Made by a program: the position numbers and the translations under genes. The notes under the pieces were generated by a model. The model ran no database searches. It saw only the letters and a list, made by a program, of their open reading frames with translations, and had not been told where the DNA came from. From Sulfurimonas sp. HSL3-2 (lineage in GTDB: Bacteria > Campylobacterota > Campylobacteria > Campylobacterales > Sulfurimonadaceae): DNA of 64,000 nucleotides. Below, piece by piece: positions 18,699 through 28,215 of the stretch. The stretch's first letter is position 1. The number at the start of each line of letters is the position of its first letter. The DNA lies in contig NZ_CP147917.1 of NCBI RefSeq assembly GCF_039645965.1, forward strand, positions 2,046,001 to 2,110,000, in the 5' to 3' direction.

Positions 18699-20785
18699 AT
18701 CTTTTTAAAAATATCTTTTCTATCTCTATAATCGGCATTATTTTATTTTATGCACTTATAGCGTTTTACAGATATGAACAAAAATTTTCTTCACAACAAA
18801 GAAGTTTCATTTCATCTCTTAATGAATTAAACAGACACAACTCTGACCTAAAATACAATATCCTTCAAAGTTCTATCTTCGCTTATTATAATCAAGACGA
18901 TACGACAAACCATGTAACATTATTGGAACAAAGCTACGAAAAACTACAAAACGAACAGATATTAAATAATAAAAACTACGCTCAAGTAAAGAAGGATATA
19001 ACAGACCTAAGACCCGTCATAGATAAAAAAATGGATGATATTAGAAAATTCCTTATCATCAATGCAGGGATAAAGAACTCTTTTATCTTTTTGTCCAGAC
19101 ACGCTTCAAGAAGTCAACATTATTTTAGTGCAAACGATTCGATTCATGAACAGATAGATTCACTTATGGCCCTGTTCTCAAATGCCAGAAGAATACAGGA
19201 CAACAGCTATATCAGCAAGGATTCGAAAGTCTTATTTACTAATGAACATCTGACGCAGAAACAAAAAGAGTATATAAAGACATTTAATCTTCATGCATCA
19301 TATCTGCTTCAAAACTTCAACCAATTTATAAAACTTGTCGATAAGATCTTAGATGATACGATAGATGACAAAACAGATATTATCGCTGAAGAGTTTGCAA
19401 AGAGTTCACAAAAAGATATGCAGGCGCTTAACTACTTTGCAGTAACGCTGATCACTGTTTTACTTCTGCTTATAGTCACTATCATCTATCTGTTTATAAA
19501 GATCTGGCAAGAAAACAAGCTTCTTAAAACAGCACGGTATGACTTAGACTATTCACTTACTCATGACAAACTTACAGGTCTATATAACAGAAACGCTTTT
19601 GAAGAGATGATATCAGAAGCTGACAATAAATTCACATTGCTTCTTATAAACATAGACAAATTTAAACAGATCAACGATCTTTACGGCAACAGCATCGGAA
19701 ATAAACTTTTAAAAGAGGTATCCAGGTTTATACAGTTTGACTCATTAAAATATTTTCATACGAAATATTTTAGACTTGGAGGAGACGAGTTCGCGGTACT
19801 AGTCCAGAACCTGCCGATAAAAGAAGCAGAAAATATTGCCAACTCTTTAGCAAGAAGTATATCTTTACACCATTTTATTATCTCTGACATCAGCATAAAC
19901 CTGAGTGTCTCCATCGCCATAAACAACAAACGTCCTCTTCTGGAAAATGCAGATATGGCACTAAAACATATAAAAAGTTTTCCGGAGATAAGTTCTATCG
20001 TATTTGATGAAAAGATGAATCTTCTTGAAAAAATAAAGAAAAATATCGAAATCATTACTCTAGTAAAAGAAGCTGTCAGGGATAACAGGGTTATCCCGTA
20101 TTTCCAACCTATTTTAAATGTAAAAACAAAAAAAATAGAGAAGTATGAAGCTCTTGTAAGGATCATCAATCATGACGGAACATTAGTCATGCCGTTTGAC
20201 TTTTTGGAGATCATTAGAAAGACATCCGTATATAAAGACATAACAAGGATCATGATAAACAAAGTCATAGCGATCGCTAAAGACAAACCCTATAGATTTT
20301 CTATCAACATCTCCATGCAGGATATCTCAAACGATGAGTTGATGCGGGTTTTCTTTACACAATTAGAACTCAATAAATCTTCGAACTTTCATCTGGACAT
20401 CGAACTTTTAGAGACTGAAAATCTATATGATATTAAGAGAATAGAGAAGTTTATAAACGATGTAAAACAGTATGGATGTAAAGTACTTATAGATGACTTT
20501 GGAACAGGTTATTCAAACTTTTCCTATTTTTCATATCTCGATATCGATAGTTTAAAAGTCGACGGCTCGATCATCAAAGAGATCATCAAAGATGATAAGA
20601 AGCTGCAGATACTAAAAGCGATCAACAGGTTTGCTTTTGCCATCGATGTAGAAACTGTGGCTGAATTTGTCGAAAACAGAGGGATATTTGACAAGATAGA
20701 AGAGGTAGGCATAACCTACGCTCAAGGATATTTTATAGGCAAACCGTCACCTGATCTGCTCAAAGACGACAGTTTTACCGTTTAA
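18695..20785 (+). CDS. GGDEF-EAL protein with periplasmic helical sensor domain
   Basis: A 696-residue c-di-GMP enzyme. An N-terminal membrane helix is followed by about 220 residues of helical periplasmic sensor, perhaps of the DAHL type, and a second membrane helix near 245-265. The GGDEF domain has an intact RLGGDEFAVL but no RxxD inhibitory site. The EAL domain has EALVRI, SINIS, LDIELLE, LIDDFGTGYS, LKVDG and ETVAEFVE, so the phosphodiesterase residues are present. The start overlaps the peroxidase stop by four bases, which suggests the sensor responds to periplasmic redox state. The end overlaps the convergent malic enzyme gene by four bases. Confidence 0.9.
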   Translation: MNLFKNIFSISIIGIILFYALIAFYRYEQKFSSQQRSFISSLNELNRHNSDLKYNILQSSIFAYYNQDDTTNHVTLLEQSYEKLQNEQILNNKNYAQVKKDITDLRPVIDKKMDDIRKFLIINAGIKNSFIFLSRHASRSQHYFSANDSIHEQIDSLMALFSNARRIQDNSYISKDSKVLFTNEHLTQKQKEYIKTFNLHASYLLQNFNQFIKLVDKILDDTIDDKTDIIAEEFAKSSQKDMQALNYFAVTLITVLLLLIVTIIYLFIKIWQENKLLKTARYDLDYSLTHDKLTGLYNRNAFEEMISEADNKFTLLLINIDKFKQINDLYGNSIGNKLLKEVSRFIQFDSLKYFHTKYFRLGGDEFAVLVQNLPIKEAENIANSLARSISLHHFIISDISINLSVSIAINNKRPLLENADMALKHIKSFPEISSIVFDEKMNLLEKIKKNIEIITLVKEAVRDNRVIPYFQPILNVKTKKIEKYEALVRIINHDGTLVMPFDFLEIIRKTSVYKDITRIMINKVIAIAKDKPYRFSINISMQDISNDELMRVFFTQLELNKSSNFHLDIELLETENLYDIKRIEKFINDVKQYGCKVLIDDFGTGYSNFSYFSYLDIDSLKVDGSIIKEIIKDDKKLQILKAINRFAFAIDVETVAEFVENRGIFDKIEEVGITYAQGYFIGKPSPDLLKDDSFTV

Positions 20786-22044
20786 ACCCTGCTGGAAAGC
20801 TCTCTTTTATATGCTTCGAGATCAAACTCTTTTAGTGCAGATGAACCGCTTTTTATGGCAGCCTCGGCAACTGCGGAACTGACCTCGACTATCAGTCTTT
20901 TGTCAAAAGGTTTTGGAATGATATACTCTCTTCCAAAGAGAAGTTTCGTGTCATATATCTCATTGAGATACTCCGGAACCTCTTTACATGTAAGCTCGGC
21001 TAGCGCATATGACGCCGCTAGTTTCATATCTATATTGATCTTTTTTGCCCGTACATCCATCGCCCCTCTAAATATAAAGGGAAAGCCTAAGACATTGTTA
21101 ACCTGATTTGGCAGATCGCTTCTTCCTGTGGCGATGATGGCATCGGCTCTCGCCGCTCTTACATCATCAGGGAATATCTCAGGAACCGGATTTGCCAGCG
21201 TAAAGACGATGGGGTCCTTTGCCATCTTTTTAATATGTTCTGTTGTAAAGGTACCCGGACGCGAAAGACCGACTACGATATCCGCACCTTCAAAGACTTC
21301 ATCCTGCGTCATCACTTGTTCGCACATAAACTCTTTTTTGTATTCATTTATATCATCTCTTTTTGAGTGTACGACACCTTTTGAGTCTATCATGTAGATC
21401 GTCTTGACACCCAGATGTCTGTAAAGTCTTGCACAGCTGATCGCGGCTGCTCCTGCACCTACTACGACTATCTTTAGATCCTCGATATCTCTTGATGTTA
21501 TCTTGCAGGCATTGATGATCCCAGCCGCACTAATGACAGCCGTACCGTGCTGATCATCATGCATTACGGGGATATCAAGTCTCTCAACCAAACGTCTCTC
21601 TATCTCGAAACACTCGGGGGCTTTGATGTCCTCTAAATTTATCCCTCCAAAAGTCGGAGAGATAGCTTCTACGACATCACAAAATCTGTCTATATCTTTG
21701 CTGTCTACTTCTATATCAAATGAATCAAGTTTACTGAATTTTTTAAACAGTATCCCTTTGCCTTCCATGACGGGTTTTGAAGCAAGAGCTCCGATATCAC
21801 CAAGCCCCAAAACGGCTGTACCGTTTGAAATGACTGCCACAAGATTTGATTTTGCAGTATATTTATAAGCATTATCGGGATCTTTTTCTATCTCAAGACA
21901 CGGGACTGCAACACCGGGAGTATATGCAAGACCTAAGTCTTTTTGTGTCTGCATAGGTTTAGTAGGTTCAACCGATATTTTACCGGGACGGGGAAACTGA
22001 TGATAATCTAGAGCTTCTTGATCGCTGATCTTTATGTTTGACAT
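20782..22044 (-). CDS. NAD(P)-dependent malic enzyme (malate dehydrogenase, oxaloacetate-decarboxylating)
   Basis: Converts malate to pyruvate and CO2, linking the citric acid cycle to gluconeogenic precursors. The 420 residues match the short MaeB catalytic portion. Visible motifs are LGLAYTPGVAVPC, VISNGTAVLGLGDIGALASKPVMEGK, MHDDQHGTAVISAAG and the Rossmann GAGAAAISCARL. FTLANPVPEI and GRSDLPNQVNNVLGFPFIFRGA follow. There is no phosphotransacetylase domain. The ATG at 22044 is preferred over a TTG four codons upstream because GGAAGT lies before it. Confidence 0.94.
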   Translation of the reverse strand: MSNIKISDQEALDYHQFPRPGKISVEPTKPMQTQKDLGLAYTPGVAVPCLEIEKDPDNAYKYTAKSNLVAVISNGTAVLGLGDIGALASKPVMEGKGILFKKFSKLDSFDIEVDSKDIDRFCDVVEAISPTFGGINLEDIKAPECFEIERRLVERLDIPVMHDDQHGTAVISAAGIINACKITSRDIEDLKIVVVGAGAAAISCARLYRHLGVKTIYMIDSKGVVHSKRDDINEYKKEFMCEQVMTQDEVFEGADIVVGLSRPGTFTTEHIKKMAKDPIVFTLANPVPEIFPDDVRAARADAIIATGRSDLPNQVNNVLGFPFIFRGAMDVRAKKINIDMKLAASYALAELTCKEVPEYLNEIYDTKLLFGREYIIPKPFDKRLIVEVSSAVAEAAIKSGSSALKEFDLEAYKRELSSRV

Positions 22045-22084
22045 GAGTACTTCCAAAAGTGGTTTTACTCATTATAACAGATAA

Positions 22085-22738
22085 TCAATAGCAATCTAAT
22101 ATATAGCTGTTATCATCCTTTTTCAAATCATATTTATACTGTCCGTCAAGTTCTATAACTACTCTGTAGTATCCCTTATGGTTTCCGATACGGACATTTT
22201 TATATATAGATCTTTTGAACTTTTTTTGATACGATCTAAAATCCGCATCTCTTTTAAAGTCGACTACGATCCTATATGGATCAAGTAACATAAAACTGCG
22301 TATCTTCTTATCTTTAGTCATTATCTTTAGTTTTTTTCCGCTTACAGCAAAGGAGATAAATTCATAATCTGCAATTTTTTTGAACTCTTGCTCTTTTTTT
22401 ACTGTTGACTGCTCTTTTAATATAGGGTGTTCTTTTTCTGCAGTATCATTTGTATATGATTGAGAGATAAAGATCGGCAGATGCCAGTCTATAGAGTTGT
22501 CAAGCGATATAGATTTTTTTTCAATAGAGCCGTCAAGGTTTATGTATTCAACAGATACTTCTCTTACTATTCTGGCACTCGATGGAAGTGTAATAGTCGC
22601 ACGTTTAAGTGGATCATGCTGTTTTACTTTGTTAGTGGATATAGAAAGATTTTGTGAGTCTTGTGTTGGAAAGAATGGGTTTTCTCTCGCATTCAGCGAT
22701 AAGATCAATGATATAAGTAAGACTATACTTTTAAACAC
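22085..22738 (-). CDS. Secreted AMIN-domain protein
   Basis: A 217-residue exported protein with a signal peptide (MFKSIVLLISLILSLNA). An N-terminal linker region and a C-terminal AMIN-like beta domain follow (LDPYRIVVDFKRDADFRSY...GNHKGYYRVVIELDG). AMIN domains target periplasmic proteins to peptidoglycan or secretin complexes. Start is GTG with AAGGG upstream. It is last in the recA-eno-small membrane protein cluster. I recall the same order in C. jejuni, where the homologue is a glycoprotein, but a precise role is not known. Confidence 0.78.
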   Translation of the reverse strand: MFKSIVLLISLILSLNARENPFFPTQDSQNLSISTNKVKQHDPLKRATITLPSSARIVREVSVEYINLDGSIEKKSISLDNSIDWHLPIFISQSYTNDTAEKEHPILKEQSTVKKEQEFKKIADYEFISFAVSGKKLKIMTKDKKIRSFMLLDPYRIVVDFKRDADFRSYQKKFKRSIYKNVRIGNHKGYYRVVIELDGQYKYDLKKDDNSYILDCY

Positions 22739-22778
22739 TCGAACCCTTTTTATGTAATAATGAAGTTATTATAGCAAA

Positions 22779-23057
22779 TTATTGTGCGGTAATCTCTTTT
22801 AATTCAAAATACTCTCTTTGCTTCTGTGCATTTTGTTTTTTTAGAGTATGTATCTCATCTTTTAAGTAGTCATGATAATCATCAAGCTTCATAAGTACCT
22901 CTAAAGAGTTTGTTCCATACAGTAAGCTGCCGATATAGACACCTGAAAATAAAACAATAAAAAGTGCGATTAGGAATTTGCCGATTGAAAGACCGAGATA
23001 TTTCTCGGTAATCGATTGTGAACTATCTATCTCATCATACAGTTCGTCATGATTCAT
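22779..23057 (-). CDS. Small single-pass membrane protein with coiled coil (DivIC/FtsL-like)
   Basis: A 92-residue protein with a short cytoplasmic N-terminus, one membrane segment at about residues 28-48 and a periplasmic coiled coil (YHDYLKDEIHTLKKQNAQKQ). The layout resembles septum-formation initiator proteins of the DivIC/FtsL type, but there is no diagnostic motif. It lies between eno and the AMIN-domain gene in a conserved Campylobacterota cluster. A role at the division site is inference only. Confidence 0.6.
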   Translation of the reverse strand: MNHDELYDEIDSSQSITEKYLGLSIGKFLIALFIVLFSGVYIGSLLYGTNSLEVLMKLDDYHDYLKDEIHTLKKQNAQKQREYFELKEITAQ

Positions 23058-23078
23058 AGTTTCACCTTAGCTGCAAGC

Positions 23079-23105
23079 ATTTGATAGGAGTAGTTCCTAT
23101 CAAAT
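23079..23105 (-). promoter_or_regulatory. Strong intercistronic hairpin right after eno
   Basis: Perfect 11-base arms, ATTTGATAGGA and its complement, enclose a 5-base loop. The first arm on the minus strand begins at the last base of the eno stop codon. No T run follows, so it looks like an RNA stabilising or processing stem or a weak attenuator rather than a full terminator. Confidence 0.65.
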
Positions 23106-24373
23106 TAGTTAAAAAGTTGTGAACCTAAATATTCACCGTATACGATCTCGTTTTCTATCTCTAGTAAACGGTTGTATTTTGCAGTTCTTTCACCGCGAGC
23201 TGTAGAACCTGTTTTGATCTCACCACAGTTAAGTGCAACTGCAAAGTCAGCGATAAATGCATCTTCACTCTCTCCAGAACGGTGACTCATAACACATTTG
23301 TAACCGTTTCTCTGAGCTAAACGAACAGTTAACATCGTCTCGCTTACAGAACCGATCTGATTTGGTTTGATAAGGATAGCGTTTGCTATCTCTTTTTGGA
23401 TACCTTCGTTTAATATAGCTGCATTTGTAACAAAAAGGTCATCACCGACAAGTTGAACTTTATCTGCAAGTTTTTCAGTAAGAACTTTCCATCCAGCCCA
23501 GTCATCTTCGCTTAGACCGTCTTCGATTGAAACGATCGGGTATTTTGAACATAGGTCTTCGTAGTACGCTACCAGTTCTTCTGAAGTAACAGTTCTGTTT
23601 TCAGACTCTAAACGGTAACCGCCCTCTACTACTAACTCAGATGCAGCGACATCAAGAGCGATAGCGATATCTTTTCCTGCTTCATATCCTGCTTTTGCGA
23701 TAGCTTCCATAATAACTTGGATAGGCTCTTCATTTGAACTTAGATCCGGTGCAAAACCACCCTCGTCACCAAGTGCAGTATTGTGATTTTTTGCTTTTAG
23801 AATAGCTTTTAGATTGTGATATACCTCTGCTGAAGCTTTTAGTGCATCTGTGAAATCCTCAAATCCGATAGGCATGATCATATACTCTTGAAAATCAACA
23901 GAGTTGTCTGCGTGGCTTCCACCGTTGATAATGTTTAGCATCGGTGTAGGCATAACCATTGCATTAGCACCGCCAAGGTAACGGTAAAGAGGCATTTTTA
24001 AGCTTTTTGCCGCAGCACGAGCCACTGCCATAGAAACACCAAGTACTGCATTAGCACCTAAGTTTCCATAGTTTTCAGTCCCGTCAAGCTCTTTCATAGT
24101 CGCATCCACCATCGCTTGGTTAAACGGACTCATTCCGATCAGACCGTCAGCGATATGAGTGTTTACGTTTTCAACAGCTTTTAAAACACCTTTACCCATG
24201 TAACGCTCATCGCCGTCACGTAGTTCTAACGCTTCTCTTTTACCTGTACTTGCTCCTGAAGGAACAATAGCGCTTGCACTTGTACCGTCACTTAACTCTA
24301 CTGTAGCTTTTACCGTTGGATTCCCGCGTGAATCCATAACCTCGATTGCACTAACATTATCTATAAAAATCAT
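23105..24373 (-). CDS. eno: Enolase
   Basis: Interconverts 2-phosphoglycerate and phosphoenolpyruvate. The 422 residues contain [24 protein letters not shown], the metal and catalytic region [32 protein letters not shown] and [18 protein letters not shown]. All are intact and length is normal. The ATG overlaps the recA stop by four bases (ATGA), and a strong stem-loop follows the stop. Confidence 0.98.
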   Translation of the reverse strand: MIFIDNVSAIEVMDSRGNPTVKATVELSDGTSASAIVPSGASTGKREALELRDGDERYMGKGVLKAVENVNTHIADGLIGMSPFNQAMVDATMKELDGTENYGNLGANAVLGVSMAVARAAAKSLKMPLYRYLGGANAMVMPTPMLNIINGGSHADNSVDFQEYMIMPIGFEDFTDALKASAEVYHNLKAILKAKNHNTALGDEGGFAPDLSSNEEPIQVIMEAIAKAGYEAGKDIAIALDVAASELVVEGGYRLESENRTVTSEELVAYYEDLCSKYPIVSIEDGLSEDDWAGWKVLTEKLADKVQLVGDDLFVTNAAILNEGIQKEIANAILIKPNQIGSVSETMLTVRLAQRNGYKCVMSHRSGESEDAFIADFAVALNCGEIKTGSTARGERTAKYNRLLEIENEIVYGEYLGSQLFN

Positions 24374-25413
24374 ATATCTAAATCTCCTTCATCTATGTCT
24401 GATACGTCCATGGTCATAAGTGTACTCATCCCCATAGCGTTTTTAATTTTATCTTCTATCTCGCGAGCCAGTTCAGGCTCGTCTTTAAATTTTTGTTTAA
24501 CGTTTTCGCGTCCCTGTCCAAGTTTGACGTCTTCATACGAGAACCAGGCACCGCTTTTGTCGATGATGTCTAATTTTACACCATAATCGACTAATTCGCC
24601 CTCTTTTGAGATTCCTTCTCCAAACATAATATCAAATTCTGCCTGACGGAAAGGAGGTGCTACTTTATTTTTTATCACTTTTGCTTTTACGCGGTTCCCG
24701 ATCTGACTCTCACCCTGTTTAAGTGAAGCGATACGTCTGACGTCTATACGCACAGATGCGTAGAACTTCAGTGCGTTTCCGCCTGTTGTAGTCTCAGGTG
24801 AACCGTAACCCATCATACCGATCTTCATACGGATCTGGTTGATAAAGATCACCGTACAGTTCATCTTATGTAAAATACCCGTAAGCTTACGAAGTGCTTT
24901 TGACATAAGACGTGCTTGTACACCGACATTTTGATCCGACATCTCACCTTCGATCTCAGATTTCGGCGTAAGTGCCGCGACCGAGTCGATAACGATAAGA
25001 TCGACTGCCCCGCTGCGCGCTATTGTTTCAACGATATCAAGTGCCTGCTCGCCGTAATCCGGTTGTGATACAAGCAGATTATCTATATCTACGCCAAGAT
25101 TTTTAGCATAGACGACATCAAGGGCATGCTCAGCATCGATAAATGCACACACTCCGCCGTTTTTTTGACACTCTGCAGTTATCTGCAGTGCCAAAGTCGT
25201 TTTACCAGAACTCTCAGGTCCATATACTTCGACTATACGTCCTTGAGGGACTCCGCCTATACCAAGAGCCAGGTCAAGCCCTAATGAACCTGTACTTATC
25301 GCTTTGATAGGCTCGATCTCTTTATCGCCGAGTCTCATCAAAGTACCTTTTCCAAAGGTTTTATCTAACTGTTTTAATGCTAAGTCTAATGATTTTTGTT
25401 TGTTTGCATCCAT
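24370..25413 (-). CDS. recA: Recombinase A
   Basis: DNA strand-exchange ATPase for homologous recombination and repair. Walker [10 protein letters not shown] lies about 65-72 residues from the chosen start. [18 protein letters not shown] is present, as are the L1/L2 loops ([16 protein letters not shown]) and an acidic C-terminus ([12 protein letters not shown]). The ATG at 25413 ([13 protein letters not shown], 347 residues) is chosen because Campylobacterota RecA proteins begin this way. A GTG four codons upstream is also open. Coupled to eno by a four-base overlap. Confidence 0.97.
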   Translation of the reverse strand: MDANKQKSLDLALKQLDKTFGKGTLMRLGDKEIEPIKAISTGSLGLDLALGIGGVPQGRIVEVYGPESSGKTTLALQITAECQKNGGVCAFIDAEHALDVVYAKNLGVDIDNLLVSQPDYGEQALDIVETIARSGAVDLIVIDSVAALTPKSEIEGEMSDQNVGVQARLMSKALRKLTGILHKMNCTVIFINQIRMKIGMMGYGSPETTTGGNALKFYASVRIDVRRIASLKQGESQIGNRVKAKVIKNKVAPPFRQAEFDIMFGEGISKEGELVDYGVKLDIIDKSGAWFSYEDVKLGQGRENVKQKFKDEPELAREIEDKIKNAMGMSTLMTMDVSDIDEGDLDI

Positions 25414-25462
25414 TTTATCGCTCACTTATTTGGGATGTACCCAGAAATTTATTAGACTAATC

Positions 25463-25481
25463 ATATTTCAATATGAAATAT
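25463..25481. promoter_or_regulatory. AT-rich inverted repeat in the recA-mqnD divergent gap
   Basis: Seven-base arms ATATTTC and GAAATAT flank AATAT. The element lies 50-68 bases upstream of the recA ATG in a very AT-rich divergent region. It may be an operator, or simply promoter-like low-complexity sequence. Confidence 0.35.
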
Positions 25482-25605
25482 ATTTTCAAAAATATTGCAT
25501 TTTGTCATATTTTATCTTATATGTATGCATTACCTATAAAATAATGTGTAATTTTAGCGTTATTTGGTTAAAATTAAATTGATTTACAACTTAATGGATT
25601 TAACT

Positions 25606-26469
25606 TTGAAAAAAATGCTAATTGCTCACTCACCAGACGCCGATGATATCTTTATGTACTATGCTATAAAGTTTGGCTGGGTCGGTATGAATAATGTCAG
25701 TTTTGAGAATATTGCACTTGATATAGAAACACTTAATGAAGCGACTTTAAAAGGGACTTACGACATCGCTGCCATCAGCTTTGCACTTTACCCGCATGTT
25801 AAAGATGAGTATGCACCGCTGCGTACGGCCGTCAGTTTCGGCGAAGGGTACGGACCGAAACTCATCAAACTAAAAGGTACGAAACTAAAGCGTAACTTTA
25901 AAGTCGCACTGAGCGGAAAATATACGACGAATGCGATGCTGTTTCGTATTGCTTACCCTGATGCACGCATCACGTATATGAATTTTTTAGAGATAGAAGA
26001 CGCAGTAAAAAGCGGGAAAGTAGATGCGGGTGTGCTTATACATGAAAGCATCCTCACATATGCAGACGAACTTGAAGTAGAACGCGAGATATGGGACGTT
26101 TGGCAGGAACTTTCTGGCGGAGGTCTGCCACTTCCTCTTGGAGGGATGGCGATACGCCGTTCATTACCGCTTAATAAAGCGATAGAGTACGAGAAGACTT
26201 TGACTAAAGCGGTCGATGTCGCACGTCAGCATAAAGAGAGACTCTCGAAAATGCTGATCGAGCGTGATCTGGTACGTGTAGATGCACCTACACTGGACAA
26301 ATACCTGGAACTTTATGCGAATGATGATTCTGTAAGTCTTAGCCAAATACAATTGCAAGCAATAGACAAGCTCTATGAGTTAGGTTACAAGCACGGTTTT
26401 TACGATATGCCTGTAAAAATAGAGGATTACCTGATCCCTACACAATATGAAAGTCTGAGAAACTCATAA
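25606..26469 (+). CDS. mqnD: 1,4-dihydroxy-6-naphthoate synthase of the futalosine pathway
   Basis: Acts late in futalosine-dependent menaquinone synthesis, turning cyclic de-hypoxanthinyl futalosine into 1,4-dihydroxy-6-naphthoate. The chosen start is TTG at 25606, giving KKMLIAHSPDADDIFMYYAI, where homologues begin. An ATG four codons upstream (25594) is possible. Conserved parts are YDIAAISFALYP, GEGYGPKL, VDAGVLIHESILTY and ELSGGGLPLPLGGMAIRR. Length is 287 residues. It overlaps fliQ by one base (TAATG). Together with mqnA it shows that this organism makes menaquinone by the alternative route. Confidence 0.93.
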   Translation: MKKMLIAHSPDADDIFMYYAIKFGWVGMNNVSFENIALDIETLNEATLKGTYDIAAISFALYPHVKDEYAPLRTAVSFGEGYGPKLIKLKGTKLKRNFKVALSGKYTTNAMLFRIAYPDARITYMNFLEIEDAVKSGKVDAGVLIHESILTYADELEVEREIWDVWQELSGGGLPLPLGGMAIRRSLPLNKAIEYEKTLTKAVDVARQHKERLSKMLIERDLVRVDAPTLDKYLELYANDDSVSLSQIQLQAIDKLYELGYKHGFYDMPVKIEDYLIPTQYESLRNS

Positions 26470-26735
26470 TGGATTCGCAGCTCTTAGCACTCGGTGTTCA
26501 AACATTTAAAATAGCCCTTTTGCTTTCGCTGCCGGGGCTATTAGTCGGTATGCTTATCGGTCTTGGGGTCAGTATTTTTCAAGCTACGACTCAGATCAAT
26601 GAGATGACTTTGAGTTTTATTCCCAAGATCATCGGCGTCGTTATCGTTATCATCCTCACTATGCCTTGGATGATGAATGAGATCAGTGACTTCTCTATAG
26701 AGGTCATAAACATGATACCTACTTTTGTTCACTAA
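26469..26735 (+). CDS. fliQ: Flagellar export gate protein FliQ
   Basis: An 88-residue two-helix membrane protein of the flagellar type III export gate. The FliQ pattern is clear: LLSLPGLLVGMLIGLGVSIF, then QATTQINEMTLSFIPKI, then a second hydrophobic helix. It overlaps mqnD by one base, and its stop codon is immediately followed by the murB ATG, so all three are translated as a coupled unit. Flagellar genes scattered among housekeeping operons are normal in Campylobacterota. Confidence 0.95.
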   Translation: MDSQLLALGVQTFKIALLLSLPGLLVGMLIGLGVSIFQATTQINEMTLSFIPKIIGVVIVIILTMPWMMNEISDFSIEVINMIPTFVH

Positions 26736-27524
26736 ATGATGATTAAAAAGATAAATTTTAAACAGTTCAGTTCTATCAAGATCGGTCAAGAGGTCGATGT
26801 GCTGATGATAGAAGATTTTGACTATCCAAAAGAGCACTATCTTCTCGGGGCTTCAAATAATGTACTTATCGGTACAAACCCTCCTCCGCTTATGATGCTC
26901 AGTAAAAAATATGACTACATTAAAATAGAAGACGATTCTTTGGTCATAGGTGCTGCGACACCAAGCGGAAAGATCGTCTCTTTTTGTAAAAAGCACGATA
27001 TCGCCGACTTTGAGTTTGTCTCCCGTCTACCCGGGACTTTAGGCGGAATGCTCAAGATGAATGCAGGACTCAAAGAGTTCGAGATCTTTAACAATCTTGG
27101 TTCCATCATCACTAAAGAGGGTGAAATAAAAAAAGAGCAGATCGACTACGGCTACAGATACACCGACATAAAAGATGTGATATTTGAAGCAAGATTTGAA
27201 CTGAGCAGCGGTTTTAGTCAAGAGAAGATGGAACTTTTTACTAATATGCGCTCAAACCAGCCGCGTGAATCAAGTGCAGGAAGCTGTTTTAAAAACCCTG
27301 AGGGAGATTATGCAGGACGCTTGATAGAAGCCGTAGGACTCAAAGGAAAACGTCTGGGAGACATGGAGTTTAGTTCCGTTCATGCAAACTTTTTAGTCAA
27401 CCACGGTAACGGAAGATTTGAAGATGCCGTCGAGCTGATACATCTTGTAGAAGAAAAAGTCAAAGATGAGTTCGGAGTCCATCTTCAGCGTGAGATAATC
27501 ATCGTCGATAAAACTTACATGTAA
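26736..27524 (+). CDS. murB: UDP-N-acetylenolpyruvoylglucosamine reductase
   Basis: FAD/NADPH enzyme for the second step of peptidoglycan precursor synthesis. The 262-residue form is the short type of this phylum. It shows LLGASNNVLIG, the FAD-binding SRLPGTLGGMLKMNAG, the catalytic stretch GYRYTDI and the Ser/Cys region SAGSCFKNPEGDYAGRLIE. HANFLVNHGNG and a final Glu-containing segment follow. The ATG directly follows the fliQ stop. The stop codon lies inside a TACATGTA octamer. Confidence 0.95.
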   Translation: MMIKKINFKQFSSIKIGQEVDVLMIEDFDYPKEHYLLGASNNVLIGTNPPPLMMLSKKYDYIKIEDDSLVIGAATPSGKIVSFCKKHDIADFEFVSRLPGTLGGMLKMNAGLKEFEIFNNLGSIITKEGEIKKEQIDYGYRYTDIKDVIFEARFELSSGFSQEKMELFTNMRSNQPRESSAGSCFKNPEGDYAGRLIEAVGLKGKRLGDMEFSSVHANFLVNHGNGRFEDAVELIHLVEEKVKDEFGVHLQREIIIVDKTYM

Positions 27525-27533
27525 GCGTAATTC

Positions 27534-28205
27534 TTACAGTACTTCATCGAGTCTGACAAAACTGAATCCTCTTTTTTTCAGGTTTTCTACGATCACTGGC
27601 AGTGTTTTTGGCGTCGTATATCCCCGTCCATTTATGTGAAAGATAAGTATCGAACCCGGTTTTGCAGCTTTAAGTACCCATTTGATGATGCGTTCTGCCT
27701 GTAAGTTTTTATCCGGATCTCCGCTGGCAAAGCTCCAGTGTACGACTTTGTATCCCATCCCTTCGACTGTATCAAGAGTCTTTTTATCATAATTGCCTGC
27801 AGGAAAACGAAAATACTTTGTTTTTACACCCGTGGTCTTTTCTATGATATCCTGAGTCGAACCTATCTCCTCTATTACTTTATCTTTAGGCATTCTTTCC
27901 ATATGGATATCGTGATGATAGGAGTGGTTTTCTATCTCTAGAAAAGGATAGCGGGACACTTCTGCTAAGCGTTTTGGATTTCTGAGCGCGAACTTTGCAC
28001 TGACAAAAAAAGTCGCAGGAATCTTGTTTTTTATAAGATAATCCAAGATCACAGGATCAAAATGTGAAGGGGTCTTTGTCTCGCACGCATCAAAAGTAAG
28101 TGCCACCTCTTTTTTCCCTTTTGGATCAAAAGAGGTGGTGATTTTTGCATCTGCTATGGCAGTACAAATGAGTACGGCACTAAGCAAATGTAAAAATTTC
28201 GGCAC
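27534..28205 (-). CDS. Secreted polysaccharide deacetylase (NodB domain)
   Basis: A 223-residue exported protein (signal peptide MPKFLHLLSAVLICTAIADA) with a NodB homology domain. The first motif is LTFDACETKTP, with Ala-Cys where TFDD proteins carry the second Asp. The metal-binding His pair is in HSYHHDIH, followed by RFPAGNYDKKT and HINGRGYTTPKTLP. It probably deacetylates peptidoglycan or another polysaccharide in the periplasm. The Asp substitution occurs in a known subgroup but raises doubt about the exact metal site. Start is GTG. It lies 10 bases after the OMP gene. Confidence 0.83.
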   Translation of the reverse strand: MPKFLHLLSAVLICTAIADAKITTSFDPKGKKEVALTFDACETKTPSHFDPVILDYLIKNKIPATFFVSAKFALRNPKRLAEVSRYPFLEIENHSYHHDIHMERMPKDKVIEEIGSTQDIIEKTTGVKTKYFRFPAGNYDKKTLDTVEGMGYKVVHWSFASGDPDKNLQAERIIKWVLKAAKPGSILIFHINGRGYTTPKTLPVIVENLKKRGFSFVRLDEVL

Positions 28206-28215
28206 TATAGAACTC

